The notes beneath the pieces are model-generated. The model worked only from the letters and a program-made list of their open reading frames with translations. It was not told where the DNA came from and did not search any database. A program made the translations under genes and the position numbers. A stretch of 14,014 nucleotides of DNA from an uncultured Clostridia bacterium (lineage in GTDB: Bacteria > Bacillota_A > Clostridia > Oscillospirales > Oscillospiraceae). The stretch spans positions 1 through 14,014 of the forward strand of contig CAMKAP010000027.1 of NCBI GenBank assembly GCA_946410505.1, read 5' to 3'. Positions 1 through 5,771 of the stretch are shown one piece after another (position 1 is the stretch's first letter; each line of letters begins with the position of its first letter).

Positions 1-388
1 TGACGGTGACGATGTGCACGCCCTCGCCCGTGAGGGCGTTGAGGTAGGCGGGCAGCACGGCGACGAGCGTTTTGCCTTCGCCGGTCTTCATCTCGGCGAT
101 GCGGCCCTGGTGCAGCACGATGCCGCCGATGAGCTGCACCCGGAAGGGCTTGAGCCCCAACACGCGCCAGCTCGCCTCGCGCACGGCGGCGTAGGCCTCG
201 GGCAGGAGGTCGTCCAGCGTCTCGCCGTTTTGCAGGCGGTCCTTGAACTCCTCCGTCTTGTCCCGCAGTTCGCTGTCCGTCAGCGCCTGCATCGCGGGCT
301 CCAGCTTTTCGATTTTATCTGCGATCGGATAGATCCGTTTCAGTTCCCGGTCAGAATAGCTGCCGAAGAGCCTGGTCAAAAATCCCAT
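1..388 (-). CDS. secA: Protein translocase subunit SecA, N-terminal 129 residues (runs off the left edge)
   Basis: Cytosolic motor ATPase that drives preproteins through SecYEG. Only the first 129 codons are present. They begin [18 protein letters not shown] and reach the nucleotide-binding segment [20 protein letters not shown]. The Walker A motif MKTGEGKT (residues 100-107) is intact and followed by [22 protein letters not shown], the usual start of NBD1. The start at 388 is chosen because GAGGAG lies 7 nt upstream on the minus strand and the protein then begins exactly like family members. It is divergent from the DUF1846 gene, with a 235-bp shared upstream region. The family is about 800-900 residues, so most of the gene lies outside the window. 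The identification is firm. Confidence 0.96.
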   Translation of the reverse strand, partial: MGFLTRLFGSYSDRELKRIYPIADKIEKLEPAMQALTDSELRDKTEEFKDRLQNGETLDDLLPEAYAAVREASWRVLGLKPFRVQLIGGIVLHQGRIAEMKTGEGKTLVAVLPAYLNALTGEGVHIVTV

Positions 389-457
389 AGCTTACTCCTC
401 TGCTGTCGGCGTCCGCGCCATCAGGGAGGGCGGAACGCACGGAATGATACAGAATAG

Positions 458-466
458 AGTATACCA
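458..466 (-). promoter_or_regulatory. Putative sigma-A extended -10 promoter for secA
   Basis: On the minus strand TGGTATACT forms an extended -10 (TGn + TATACT), about 70 nt upstream of the secA start. No convincing -35 hexamer is found at 16-18 nt; the sequence there is a T-rich run. An extended -10 can compensate for this. Inferred from sequence only. Confidence 0.5.
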
Positions 467-545
467 TAAGAATATGAATAAAAAAAGTCCGTTCCGGGCA
501 AAAAATGCGTCCCCTGTTTTCCGCTTTTTGTCTCCGCTTTGTTTC

Positions 546-574
546 TTGTCCTGCTCCGGGTTCTGTGCTAAAAT
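546..574 (+). promoter_or_regulatory. Putative sigma-A promoter for the DUF1846 gene
   Basis: TTGTCC (546-551) and TAAAAT (569-574) are separated by 17 nt, with TGC directly before the -10, making an extended -10. It lies 50 bp upstream of the chosen ATG at 624. Transcription from here rules out the in-frame ATG at 444 as a start. Confidence 0.65.
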
Positions 575-623
575 GTTTTGCTGTGTAGAAAAGAACCGGA
601 AACAGAGACATGAGGATGAACAA

Positions 624-2108
624 ATGAACAGAATGGGATTTGACAACGAAAAATACGTGAAGCTCCAGTCTCAGAACATCCGTGACCGCATCGCCAAGTT
701 CGGCGGCAAGCTGTATCTGGAATTCGGCGGCAAGCTGTTTGACGACTTCCATGCCTCCCGCGTGCTGCCGGGCTTTGCGCCGGACAGCAAAGTGAAGATG
801 CTGTTGGAGATGAAGGACGAGGCGGAAATCGTCATCGCCATCTCGGCTGACGACATCGAGCGCAGCAAGCGCCGGGGCGACCTGGGCATCACCTATGACG
901 AGGATACCCTCCGCCTCATCGACGCCTTTCGCGGCATCGGCCTCTATGTGGGCAGCGTGGTCATCACCCACTACCGCGGGCAGGCCATTGCCGACAAGTT
1001 CATGGCCCGGCTCGGCGCGCTGGGCATCAAAACCTATAAGCACTACATCATCCCCGATTACCCCTCCAACATCCCGCTGATCGTGTCGGACGAGGGCTTC
1101 GGCCGCAACGAATACATTGAGACCGAGCGCAGCCTGATCGTGGTCACCGCTCCCGGGCCGGGAAGCGGCAAAATGGCCACCTGCCTCAGCCAGCTCTATC
1201 ACGAGCACAAGCGGGGCGTGGCCGCGGGCTATGCCAAGTTTGAGACCTTCCCGATCTGGAACCTGCCCCTCAAACACCCGGTGAACCTGGCCTATGAGGC
1301 CGCCACCGCGGACCTGGACGATGTGAACATGATCGACCCCTTCCATCTGGAGGCCTACGGCGTCACCACCGTCAACTACAACCGGGACGTGGAGATCTAT
1401 CCCGTGCTGGCGGCCATGTTCCGTCAGATCTACGGGGAAACGCCCTACAAGAGCCCCACGGACATGGGCGTCAACATGGCCGGCTACTGCATTGTGGACG
1501 ATGAGGCCTGCCGGGAGGCAAGCCGCCAGGAGATCATCCGCCGCTACTACTCCGCGGCTGTCTCCGCCCGCCAGGGGCTCAGCAGCCAGAACGAAGTGCG
1601 CAAGATCGAGCTCATCATGAACTCTCTCGGCACCGGGCCGCAGGACCGCCCCGTGGTCGCCGCCGCGCTGGAGCGCGCAGAAGAGACCGGCGGCCCCGCC
1701 ATGGCCATCGAGCTGCCGGACGGCAGCATCGTCACCGGCAAGACCAGTTCCCTCCTGGGCGCCGCCTCCGCCTGCCTCTTAAACGCCCTGAAGAAGCTGG
1801 CAGGCATCGACAAGAAGCTGCTGCTGATCGCCCCGGGCGTCATCCAGCCGATCCAGCACCTGAAGGTGGAGCACCTGGGCAATCACAACCCCCGCCTGCA
1901 CACCGACGAGCTGCTGATCGCCCTGTCCATCTGCGCAGTCACCAACCCCATGGCCGCCTACGCCATCGACCAGCTGGACAAGCTGCGCGGCTGTGAGGCC
2001 CACTCCAGCGTGATCCTCTCCCATGTGGACGAGGAGCTGTTCAAAAAAATCGGCGTCAACCTCTCCTTTGAGCCGAAATACCAGGCCAAAAAGCTGTTCC
2101 ATAAATAA
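624..2108 (+). CDS. DUF1846 (UPF0371) family protein
   Basis: A 494-residue soluble protein of the DUF1846 family, widespread in Firmicutes. Structures exist for the family but I know of no agreed function. It starts MNRMGFDNEKYVKLQSQNIR, and the family signature is clear along its full length (FGGKLYLEFGGKLFDDFHASRVLPGF; VTAPGPGSGKMATCLSQLYH; VEHLGNHNPRLHTDELLIAL). The glycine-rich APGPGSGK at residues 176-183 resembles a P-loop, suggesting a nucleotide or phosphate site; this is inference. No signal peptide or membrane segment is seen. ATG 624 is preferred over the in-frame ATG at 444 because a GAGGA-type ribosome site lies just upstream, the promoter (546-574) falls inside the longer frame, and the extra 60 residues look like translated leader. 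Likely monocistronic, ending in the hairpin at 2118-2160. Confidence 0.93.
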   Translation: MNRMGFDNEKYVKLQSQNIRDRIAKFGGKLYLEFGGKLFDDFHASRVLPGFAPDSKVKMLLEMKDEAEIVIAISADDIERSKRRGDLGITYDEDTLRLIDAFRGIGLYVGSVVITHYRGQAIADKFMARLGALGIKTYKHYIIPDYPSNIPLIVSDEGFGRNEYIETERSLIVVTAPGPGSGKMATCLSQLYHEHKRGVAAGYAKFETFPIWNLPLKHPVNLAYEAATADLDDVNMIDPFHLEAYGVTTVNYNRDVEIYPVLAAMFRQIYGETPYKSPTDMGVNMAGYCIVDDEACREASRQEIIRRYYSAAVSARQGLSSQNEVRKIELIMNSLGTGPQDRPVVAAALERAEETGGPAMAIELPDGSIVTGKTSSLLGAASACLLNALKKLAGIDKKLLLIAPGVIQPIQHLKVEHLGNHNPRLHTDELLIALSICAVTNPMAAYAIDQLDKLRGCEAHSSVILSHVDEELFKKIGVNLSFEPKYQAKKLFHK

Positions 2109-2117
2109 TCGAAAAAC

Positions 2118-2165
2118 ATGGAAATCCCCGGAAACGCGGCGCGTTTCCGGGGATTTCCGTTTCTT
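2118..2165. terminator. Bidirectional intrinsic terminator between DUF1846 and yitT genes
   Basis: A perfect 18-bp inverted repeat (2120-2137 with 2141-2158, loop GGC) that extends to 20 bp with one wobble pair. It is followed by TTTCTTCT on the plus strand and GTTTTTC on the minus strand. It lies between the two convergent stop codons and can end both transcripts. Confidence 0.88.
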
Positions 2166-2166
2166 C

Positions 2167-3036
2167 TCAATCGTCGATTTTAAAGCCCTCGCCGTGGACC
2201 TCCGTAGAATCCGTGACGAAGGTGAAGGCAGCGGGGTCGGTCTGGCGGATCAGGCGCAAGGTCTGCGCCAGCACGTTGCGGCGGGTGACCGTGATGACCA
2301 TCTGCTTATCTCCTCCCGTATAGCCCCCGCGGGCAGAGACCAGCGTGGTGCCCCGGTCGGTCCGCTCATTGAGCACCCGGGAGATCTCGTCGCCATGCTC
2401 GGTGATGATGTAGATGACCTTGGCGTAATCCACGCCCTGGGCCAGCGCGTCGATGACCTTGGAGGAGAGATAGATGGCAATGGCGGAGTAGAGCGCCACC
2501 TCAATATCCCGGAAAATGAGCACCGCGATCACCACGACAGAGGCGTCGATGAGCAGGAGCATGATGCCGTTGGGCACGTTGGGGAAGGGTTTTTTCAGCA
2601 GCAGGGCGGCCAGGTCCGTACCGCCCGTGCTGATGCCCCGGAGAAACAGGACTCCCACGCCCAGGCCGGACAAAACCCCGCCGGCTACCGCCGCCAGCAG
2701 ATTATTGTTGGTGTAACCCGGCAGCACATAAGTGAAAAAGTCGATGAAGAAGGACAGAAGCACCGTCGCCAGCAGCGTCATGGCGAGGGGCCGCGGCCCC
2801 AGCAGCCGCCATGCCGCCAGCATCAGCGGCACATTGAGCAGCAGCGCCCAGACGCCCACGGAGATCGGCGTGATATAGGCCAGCGCCGTTGCAAGGCCCG
2901 AAACCCCGCCGGGGGCGATGTCGTTGGGAACGGTGAACACCGCGACGGCCAGGGCGACCAGCGCACTGCCGAGAACGGAATAGACAAGATCCAGCAGGAA
3001 GCCTTTCCAGCCCTGCATTCCCAATATACGCTTCAT
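2167..3036 (-). CDS. YitT family membrane protein (YitT_membrane + DUF2179)
   Basis: A 289-residue integral membrane protein. The N-terminal two thirds carry the repeated glycine-rich hydrophobic segments of the YitT family, for example VPNDIAPGGVSGLATAL near residue 35 and FLRGISTGGTDLAALLL near 130. The C-terminal soluble part (about 205-285, KVIYIITEHGDEISRVLN to AFTFVTDSTEVHGEGF) is the DUF2179 domain. Transport activity is suspected for the family but the substrate is unknown. The start at 3036 is chosen for TGGAG about 7 nt upstream and MKRILGMQGWKGFLLDLVYS as a typical N-terminus; the in-frame extension to 3165 would run through the promoter at 3104-3132. It is monocistronic and shares a terminator with the convergent DUF1846 gene. 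Confidence 0.92.
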   Translation of the reverse strand: MKRILGMQGWKGFLLDLVYSVLGSALVALAVAVFTVPNDIAPGGVSGLATALAYITPISVGVWALLLNVPLMLAAWRLLGPRPLAMTLLATVLLSFFIDFFTYVLPGYTNNNLLAAVAGGVLSGLGVGVLFLRGISTGGTDLAALLLKKPFPNVPNGIMLLLIDASVVVIAVLIFRDIEVALYSAIAIYLSSKVIDALAQGVDYAKVIYIITEHGDEISRVLNERTDRGTTLVSARGGYTGGDKQMVITVTRRNVLAQTLRLIRQTDPAAFTFVTDSTEVHGEGFKIDD

Positions 3037-3103
3037 AACACACTCCAGAAGGACGATTCTTTCGCGCCGAAGGCAGCGTGGCTTCTGCGGTCGGTCCGAT
3101 TTA

Positions 3104-3132
3104 AGTATAACACAAAGGCTCGGGATTGAACA
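3104..3132 (-). promoter_or_regulatory. Putative sigma-A promoter for the yitT-family gene
   Basis: On the minus strand, TGTTCA (3127-3132) then 17 nt then TATACT (3104-3109), with TG one base before the -10 (extended -10). It lies about 68 bp upstream of the ATG at 3036. The -35 is weak, the -10 strong. Confidence 0.62.
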
Positions 3133-3155
3133 GACCCGCAGCCCCAGGAACGCAG

Positions 3156-3186
3156 AAAACGGCATGACGTTCCGTCATGCCGTTTT
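3156..3186 (-). terminator. Intrinsic terminator of the abrB-like gene
   Basis: A perfect 14-bp inverted repeat (3156-3169 with 3173-3186, loop TTC) about 40 nt beyond the abrB stop codon. On the minus strand the 3' arm ends GCCGTTTTCTG, giving a short U run. It insulates the next promoter (3104-3132) on the same strand. Confidence 0.75.
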
Positions 3187-3224
3187 GTCTTATGATTTGA
3201 TTTTGCATCCGTGCTGCACGCCGC

Positions 3225-3470
3225 TTATTTCTTTTCGCTGAGTTTTGCGATGCAGTCGGAGCAGACGTTGCGTCCACGGAAGCTCACGATATTTTTGGTG
3301 CTGTCACAGAAGACACAGGCTGCCTGATACTTGCGCAGAATAATGCTTTCTCCCTCAACATATATTTCCAGTGCGTCCTTTTCCGCAATATCCAGGGTGC
3401 GGCGCATCTCGATCGGTAAAACAATTCGCCCTAACTCATCCACCTTGCGGACGATACCCGTAGACTTCAT
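3225..3470 (-). CDS. abrB: AbrB/SpoVT-type transition-state regulator with a cysteine-rich C-terminus
   Basis: An 81-residue DNA-binding regulator. Residues 1-50 (MKSTGIVRKVDELGRIVLPI through EMRRTLDIAEKDALEIYVEG and IILRKY) match the AbrB swapped-hairpin DNA-binding domain almost residue for residue, including the arginines at 8, 15, 23 and 24. In Bacillus AbrB represses post-exponential and sporulation genes until Spo0A shuts it off. The C-terminus differs from Bacillus AbrB: two CxxC pairs (C52/C55 and C70/C73) 14 residues apart form a probable zinc ribbon, a form I recognise from clostridial homologues. The start is fixed by AGGAGG 6 nt upstream. It is divergent from spmA, with only 117 bp between starts, and has a clear sigma-A promoter. 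It could be a paralogue rather than the functional AbrB. Confidence 0.9.
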   Translation of the reverse strand: MKSTGIVRKVDELGRIVLPIEMRRTLDIAEKDALEIYVEGESIILRKYQAACVFCDSTKNIVSFRGRNVCSDCIAKLSEKK

Positions 3471-3521
3471 CCTCTTCCTCCTAAACCAAACAAAAATCTC
3501 ACTTCTCGTGTGATGTTAATT

Positions 3522-3549
3522 ATTATACCATATTCGGCAAAGTCTGCAA
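3522..3549 (-). promoter_or_regulatory. Sigma-A promoter of the abrB-like gene
   Basis: On the minus strand TTGCAG (3544-3549), 16-nt spacer, consensus TATAAT (3522-3527), about 52 bp upstream of the ATG. It faces away from spmA within the same short intergenic space. Confidence 0.78.
3533..3541 (-). promoter_or_regulatory. Candidate Spo0A binding site (0A box) in the abrB promoter spacer
   Basis: The minus strand reads TTTGCCGAA, which fits the 0A-box core TGNCGAA and differs by one base from TTTGTCGAA. It lies between the -35 and -10 of the abrB promoter, where a bound regulator would block polymerase. Repression of abrB by phosphorylated Spo0A is established in Bacillus; its application here is inference. 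Confidence 0.45.
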
Positions 3550-3587
3550 CAATAAATTTAATAAAATTTTTTTAAGAGGATTCGATC

Positions 3588-4154
3588 ATGTTTTCATTTA
3601 TTCTTACCGCCCTGGTTCTGGGGAGCGTTCTCGCCAGCGCCGCGGCAGGCCGACCAGAGGCCGGAAGCGCGCTGATGCAAGGGGCCGGAGATGCCCTGGC
3701 TTTTTGCCTCTCCGTGGCAGGGCCCCTGTGTCTCTGGAGCGGTGTGCTGGAGCTGCTGGAGCGCTGCGGCGGCACGGAAAAGCTCAGCGGGATACTGCGG
3801 CCCCTTCTGGGGAAGCTCTTTCCCCGGGCCTCCGCCGACCGGGAGGCCTTCGATGCTGTGAGTGAAAACGTCTGTGCAAACCTGCTGGGGCTGGGCAACG
3901 CCGCTACGCCTGCGGGGATCCGCGCCGTCCGGCGCATAAACGCGCTGGGGCCGGAAACCCGGGACGAGCTTTCGCTCTTTGTGGTGCTCAACACCGCCTC
4001 CATCCAGCTTCTCCCGACGACCATTGCCGCCGTCCGCGCAGCAGCGGGCGCCGCCGTCCCCTTCGACATTCTCCCCGCCGTGCTCCTCAGTTCCCTCTGC
4101 TCGGTATCGGCAGGGCTGCTGGCCGCAGCGTTTTTGCGGCGGATCTGGCAGTGA
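3588..4154 (+). CDS. spmA: Spore maturation protein A
   Basis: A 188-residue polytopic membrane protein. Together with SpmB it is needed for proper spore core dehydration in Bacillus and Clostridium. The nucleoside-recognition/Gate signature is present: GLGNAATPAGIRAVRRI near residues 102-118 and NTASIQLLPTTIAAVRA near 141-157. The N-terminus is hydrophobic and 4-5 membrane spans are evident. Length is close to the Bacillus protein (about 196). The start at 3588 has AAGAGGA 7 nt upstream. Its stop overlaps the spmB start (GTGA, 4151-4154), so the two are translationally coupled. The AT-rich upstream stretch should hold a mother-cell (sigma-E type) promoter, but I find only a weak candidate (ATATT at 3530-3534 and CAATAAAT at 3550-3557). 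Confidence 0.93.
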   Translation: MFSFILTALVLGSVLASAAAGRPEAGSALMQGAGDALAFCLSVAGPLCLWSGVLELLERCGGTEKLSGILRPLLGKLFPRASADREAFDAVSENVCANLLGLGNAATPAGIRAVRRINALGPETRDELSLFVVLNTASIQLLPTTIAAVRAAAGAAVPFDILPAVLLSSLCSVSAGLLAAAFLRRIWQ

Positions 4155-4672
4155 GGAGCTTCCTGAGTCTGTTCCCTGCGCTGCTTATCGGCTCCCTGCT
4201 GCTGACGGGGCTTCTTCGCGGTGTGGACGTATATGCCGCGCTGGCGGAGGGAGCGAAAAAGGGGCTGCGCGTCTGTCTGGATCTGCTGCCGCCGCTGTTG
4301 GCGCTGTTCCCGGCGCTGGCCCTTTTTCGCGCATCGCCCCTGCCCGAGCTTCTGGGTGCGCTGCTGCGTCCCCTCTTTGTATCGCTGGGTATTCCGCCGG
4401 AGACCGCCCTCATACTGCTGCTGCGTCCGCTCTCCGGCAGCGGCGCCATGGCCGCCGCCGCAGATCTGATCTCCCGTTTCGGGCCGGACTCGCTTGTGGG
4501 GAGGACCGCAGCGGTGATGCTCGGCTCCAGCGAGACCACGCTCTATGTGGCGGCAGTTTATTTCTCTGCGGCAGGCATAAAAAACAGCCGCTGGGCGATC
4601 CCCGCGGCTCTGATTGCCGATATGGTGTGTTTTCTGTCCTCCGCCTGGCTCTGCCGTCTCTTCTGGGGCTGA
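4151..4672 (+). CDS. spmB: Spore maturation protein B
   Basis: A 173-residue polytopic membrane protein and partner of SpmA, with a GTG start inside the spmA stop (GTGA overlap). Family features are clear: hydrophobic N-terminal span (LFPALLIGSLLLTGLLRGVD), GAKKGLRVCLDLLPPLLALF, LLLRPLSGSGAMAA, and the conserved GSSETTLYVAAVYFSAAGIK near residues 130-150, followed by two closing spans. The length matches the Bacillus protein (about 178). It ends 20 bp from the convergent sigG stop codon. That gap is pure GC (GCGGCCGCGGCGCGC) and shows no recognisable terminator, so some transcript overlap with sigG is likely. Confidence 0.93.
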   Translation: MRSFLSLFPALLIGSLLLTGLLRGVDVYAALAEGAKKGLRVCLDLLPPLLALFPALALFRASPLPELLGALLRPLFVSLGIPPETALILLLRPLSGSGAMAAAADLISRFGPDSLVGRTAAVMLGSSETTLYVAAVYFSAAGIKNSRWAIPAALIADMVCFLSSAWLCRLFWG

Positions 4673-4692
4673 GATTGCGGCCGCGGCGCGCG

Positions 4693-5469
4693 TCACGCAG
4701 TGATGTTCTTTTTGATCTGACGGATGGCGTTTTTCTCCAGCCGGGAGACCTGGGCCTGGGAGATCCCCACCTGCCGGGCCACCTCCGTCTGGGTGCGCCC
4801 GTCGTAAAAGCGCAGGGCCAGAATCCGCCGTTCCCGGTCGCTCAGGCGGCGCAGGGCTTCCTCCAGTGCGATCTGCTCCAGCCAGTGCTCGTCGGTGTTG
4901 CGGGCATCCCCGATCTGGTCCATAACCGTCACGCTCTCCCCGGCCTCACTGTAGACCGGATCGTACAGGCTCACCGGGTCACAGATGGCCTCCAGCGCAA
5001 AACCTACCTCCTGCCGGGGGATTCCCAGCTCTTTGGCAATGGTCTCAAGCTCCGGCTCCCGACCGGTCTCCGCCAGCAGCTTTTCCTTTACCTGCAGCAC
5101 CTTATAGGCCGTGTCCCGCATGGAGCGCGACACCCTCACGGCACTCCGGTCCCGCAGAAAGCGCCGCAGCTCTCCGGCAATCATCGGAACGCCGTAGGTG
5201 CTGAATTGCACGTTCTGGTTCAGATCGAAGCAGTCTACGGCTTTGATGAGGCCGATGACACCAACCTGAAAGAGGTCGTCCATGTTTTCGCCCCGGCCCG
5301 CAAAGCGCTGGACCACGGAGAGCACCAGCCGCAGGTTTCCGGAGATCAGCTTCTCCCGCGCTTCCCCGTCTCCGGCATGCATCTTTTCCAGCAGCTCGCG
5401 CGTCTCCGCGCTTTTCAGCACCGGCAGCGTGGCTGTGTTGACGCCGCAGATTTCGACCTTTCCCTGCAT
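4693..5469 (-). CDS. sigG: RNA polymerase sporulation sigma factor SigG
   Basis: The late forespore sigma factor, 258 residues (260 in B. subtilis). The N-terminus MQGKVEICGVNTATLPVLK is the sigma-G hallmark. Region 2 contains DDLFQVGVIGLIKAVDCFDL (64-83) and FSTYGVPMIAGELRRFLRD (89-107). Region 3 spans about 112-180 (VRVSRSMRDTAYKVLQVKEK, DPVSLYDPVYSEAGE). Region 4 (about 200-252) has the helix-turn-helix ARQVGISQAQVSRLEKNAIR. N45 in SGNLRLVL is the asparagine that distinguishes sigma-G from sigma-F and that I recall as important for the anti-sigma factor Gin/CsfB. The start at 5469 is chosen for AAGGAG 8 nt upstream; the longer in-frame start at 5529 lies upstream of the promoter -10. No spoIIGA or sigE lies next to it, unlike in Bacillus and many clostridia. 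Confidence 0.96.
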   Translation of the reverse strand: MQGKVEICGVNTATLPVLKSAETRELLEKMHAGDGEAREKLISGNLRLVLSVVQRFAGRGENMDDLFQVGVIGLIKAVDCFDLNQNVQFSTYGVPMIAGELRRFLRDRSAVRVSRSMRDTAYKVLQVKEKLLAETGREPELETIAKELGIPRQEVGFALEAICDPVSLYDPVYSEAGESVTVMDQIGDARNTDEHWLEQIALEEALRRLSDRERRILALRFYDGRTQTEVARQVGISQAQVSRLEKNAIRQIKKNITA

Positions 5470-5470
5470 A

Positions 5471-5502
5471 AACACCACTCCTTTTTTCAAGAGAGTGGTG
5501 TT
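5471..5502 (-). promoter_or_regulatory. Inverted repeat capable of folding over the sigG ribosome binding site
   Basis: A perfect 10-bp inverted repeat (5471-5480 with 5493-5502, 12-nt loop) lies directly before the sigG ATG. On the minus strand the 3' arm GAGTGGTGTT includes part of the ribosome site AAAGGAG, so pairing would hinder translation. The sigma-F-type promoter predicts transcription starting near 5496, which would leave only about 4 bp of the stem in that RNA; longer read-through transcripts would form all of it. Confidence 0.5.
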
Positions 5503-5531
5503 AGTATTTCCCATACCGGGAAATATCATAC
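5502..5531 (-). promoter_or_regulatory. Sigma-F-type (forespore) promoter of sigG
   Basis: The minus strand reads GTATG (5527-5531), 15 nt, then GGAAATACTA (5502-5511). Both elements fit the published sigma-F pattern (GHATR, about 15 nt, GGnnAnAHTR) at every specified position. In B. subtilis sigG is transcribed by sigma-F in the forespore, so this agrees with the gene identity. The start lies only about 27 nt upstream of the ATG. Confidence 0.82.
5506..5524. promoter_or_regulatory. Palindrome overlapping the sigG promoter -10 and spacer
   Basis: ATTTCCC-N5-GGGAAAT is a perfect 7-bp inverted repeat with a 5-nt centre, covering the upstream part of the -10 and most of the spacer. It could be an operator or could arise partly from the promoter consensus (GGGAAA). 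No known regulator is matched. Confidence 0.35.
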
Positions 5532-5586
5532 GGCAGGCATCGGAGCGCCGCGCGCGAAAAAGCCGCGGAAAACGCGCAAAAAGGTG

Positions 5587-5615
5587 TTGACAAGCGCGGC
5601 GGACTGGTATATATT
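5587..5615 (+). promoter_or_regulatory. Strong sigma-A promoter of rplJ-rplL
   Basis: Consensus TTGACA (5587-5592), 17-nt spacer, TATATT (5610-5615). Short A runs upstream (GAAAAAG, GAAAAC, CAAAAAG) could act as an UP element. This strength suits a ribosomal protein operon. The predicted start is near 5622, giving a leader of about 150 nt. Confidence 0.88.
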
Positions 5616-5621
5616 ATTTGA

Positions 5622-5733
5622 GCGCTCCGAAGACAGCAGGTGGGTTCTGCCCGTAAATCCTGCCGAGGACATCAACAAGCTTTGATTGTTTTTGTGCCTT
5701 TGCGTCTTTTCGGATGCAGAGGTTTTCTTTTTG
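5622..5733 (+). ncRNA. Ribosomal protein L10 leader RNA
   Basis: The leader carries the conserved L10-leader core CCGAAGACAGCAGGTG ... CCTGCCGAGGA (5627-5670). GCAGG (5636-5640) pairs with CCTGC (5659-5663), capped by GGG/CCC (5642-5644 with 5650-5652). In other bacteria the L10(L12)4 complex binds this kinked helix and represses the operon when L10 is in excess; in B. subtilis this works by transcription attenuation. A terminator hairpin follows at 5697-5733, consistent with that mechanism. Recognised from sequence pattern, not from a covariance search. Confidence 0.8.
5697..5733 (+). terminator. Attenuator hairpin in the rplJ leader
   Basis: CCTTTGCGTC (5697-5706) pairs with GATGCAGAGG (5713-5722) over 10 bp, including two G-U pairs, with loop TTTTCG. 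It is followed by TTTTCTTTTT. It sits 40 bp before the rplJ start and therefore must be an attenuator, not an operon end. GTCTTTTCG (5704-5712) can instead pair with CGAAGAC (5628-5634) with a 2-nt bulge, a possible antiterminator. Confidence 0.72.
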
Positions 5734-5771
5734 GGCGCGACTGATCAATCGTGTGGAGGTGAAAAACACAC

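Noticed and set aside
444..623. Extended N-terminus of the DUF1846 protein from ATG 444
   Set aside because: It would add 60 residues that look like translated leader, and the promoter at 546-574 lies inside it. The ATG at 624 has the ribosome site and a family-like N-terminus.
3979..5685. A 568-codon plus-strand frame over spmA, spmB, sigG and the rplJ promoter
   Set aside because: It overlaps three convincing genes in other frames and runs through two promoters. The product has no recognisable domain.
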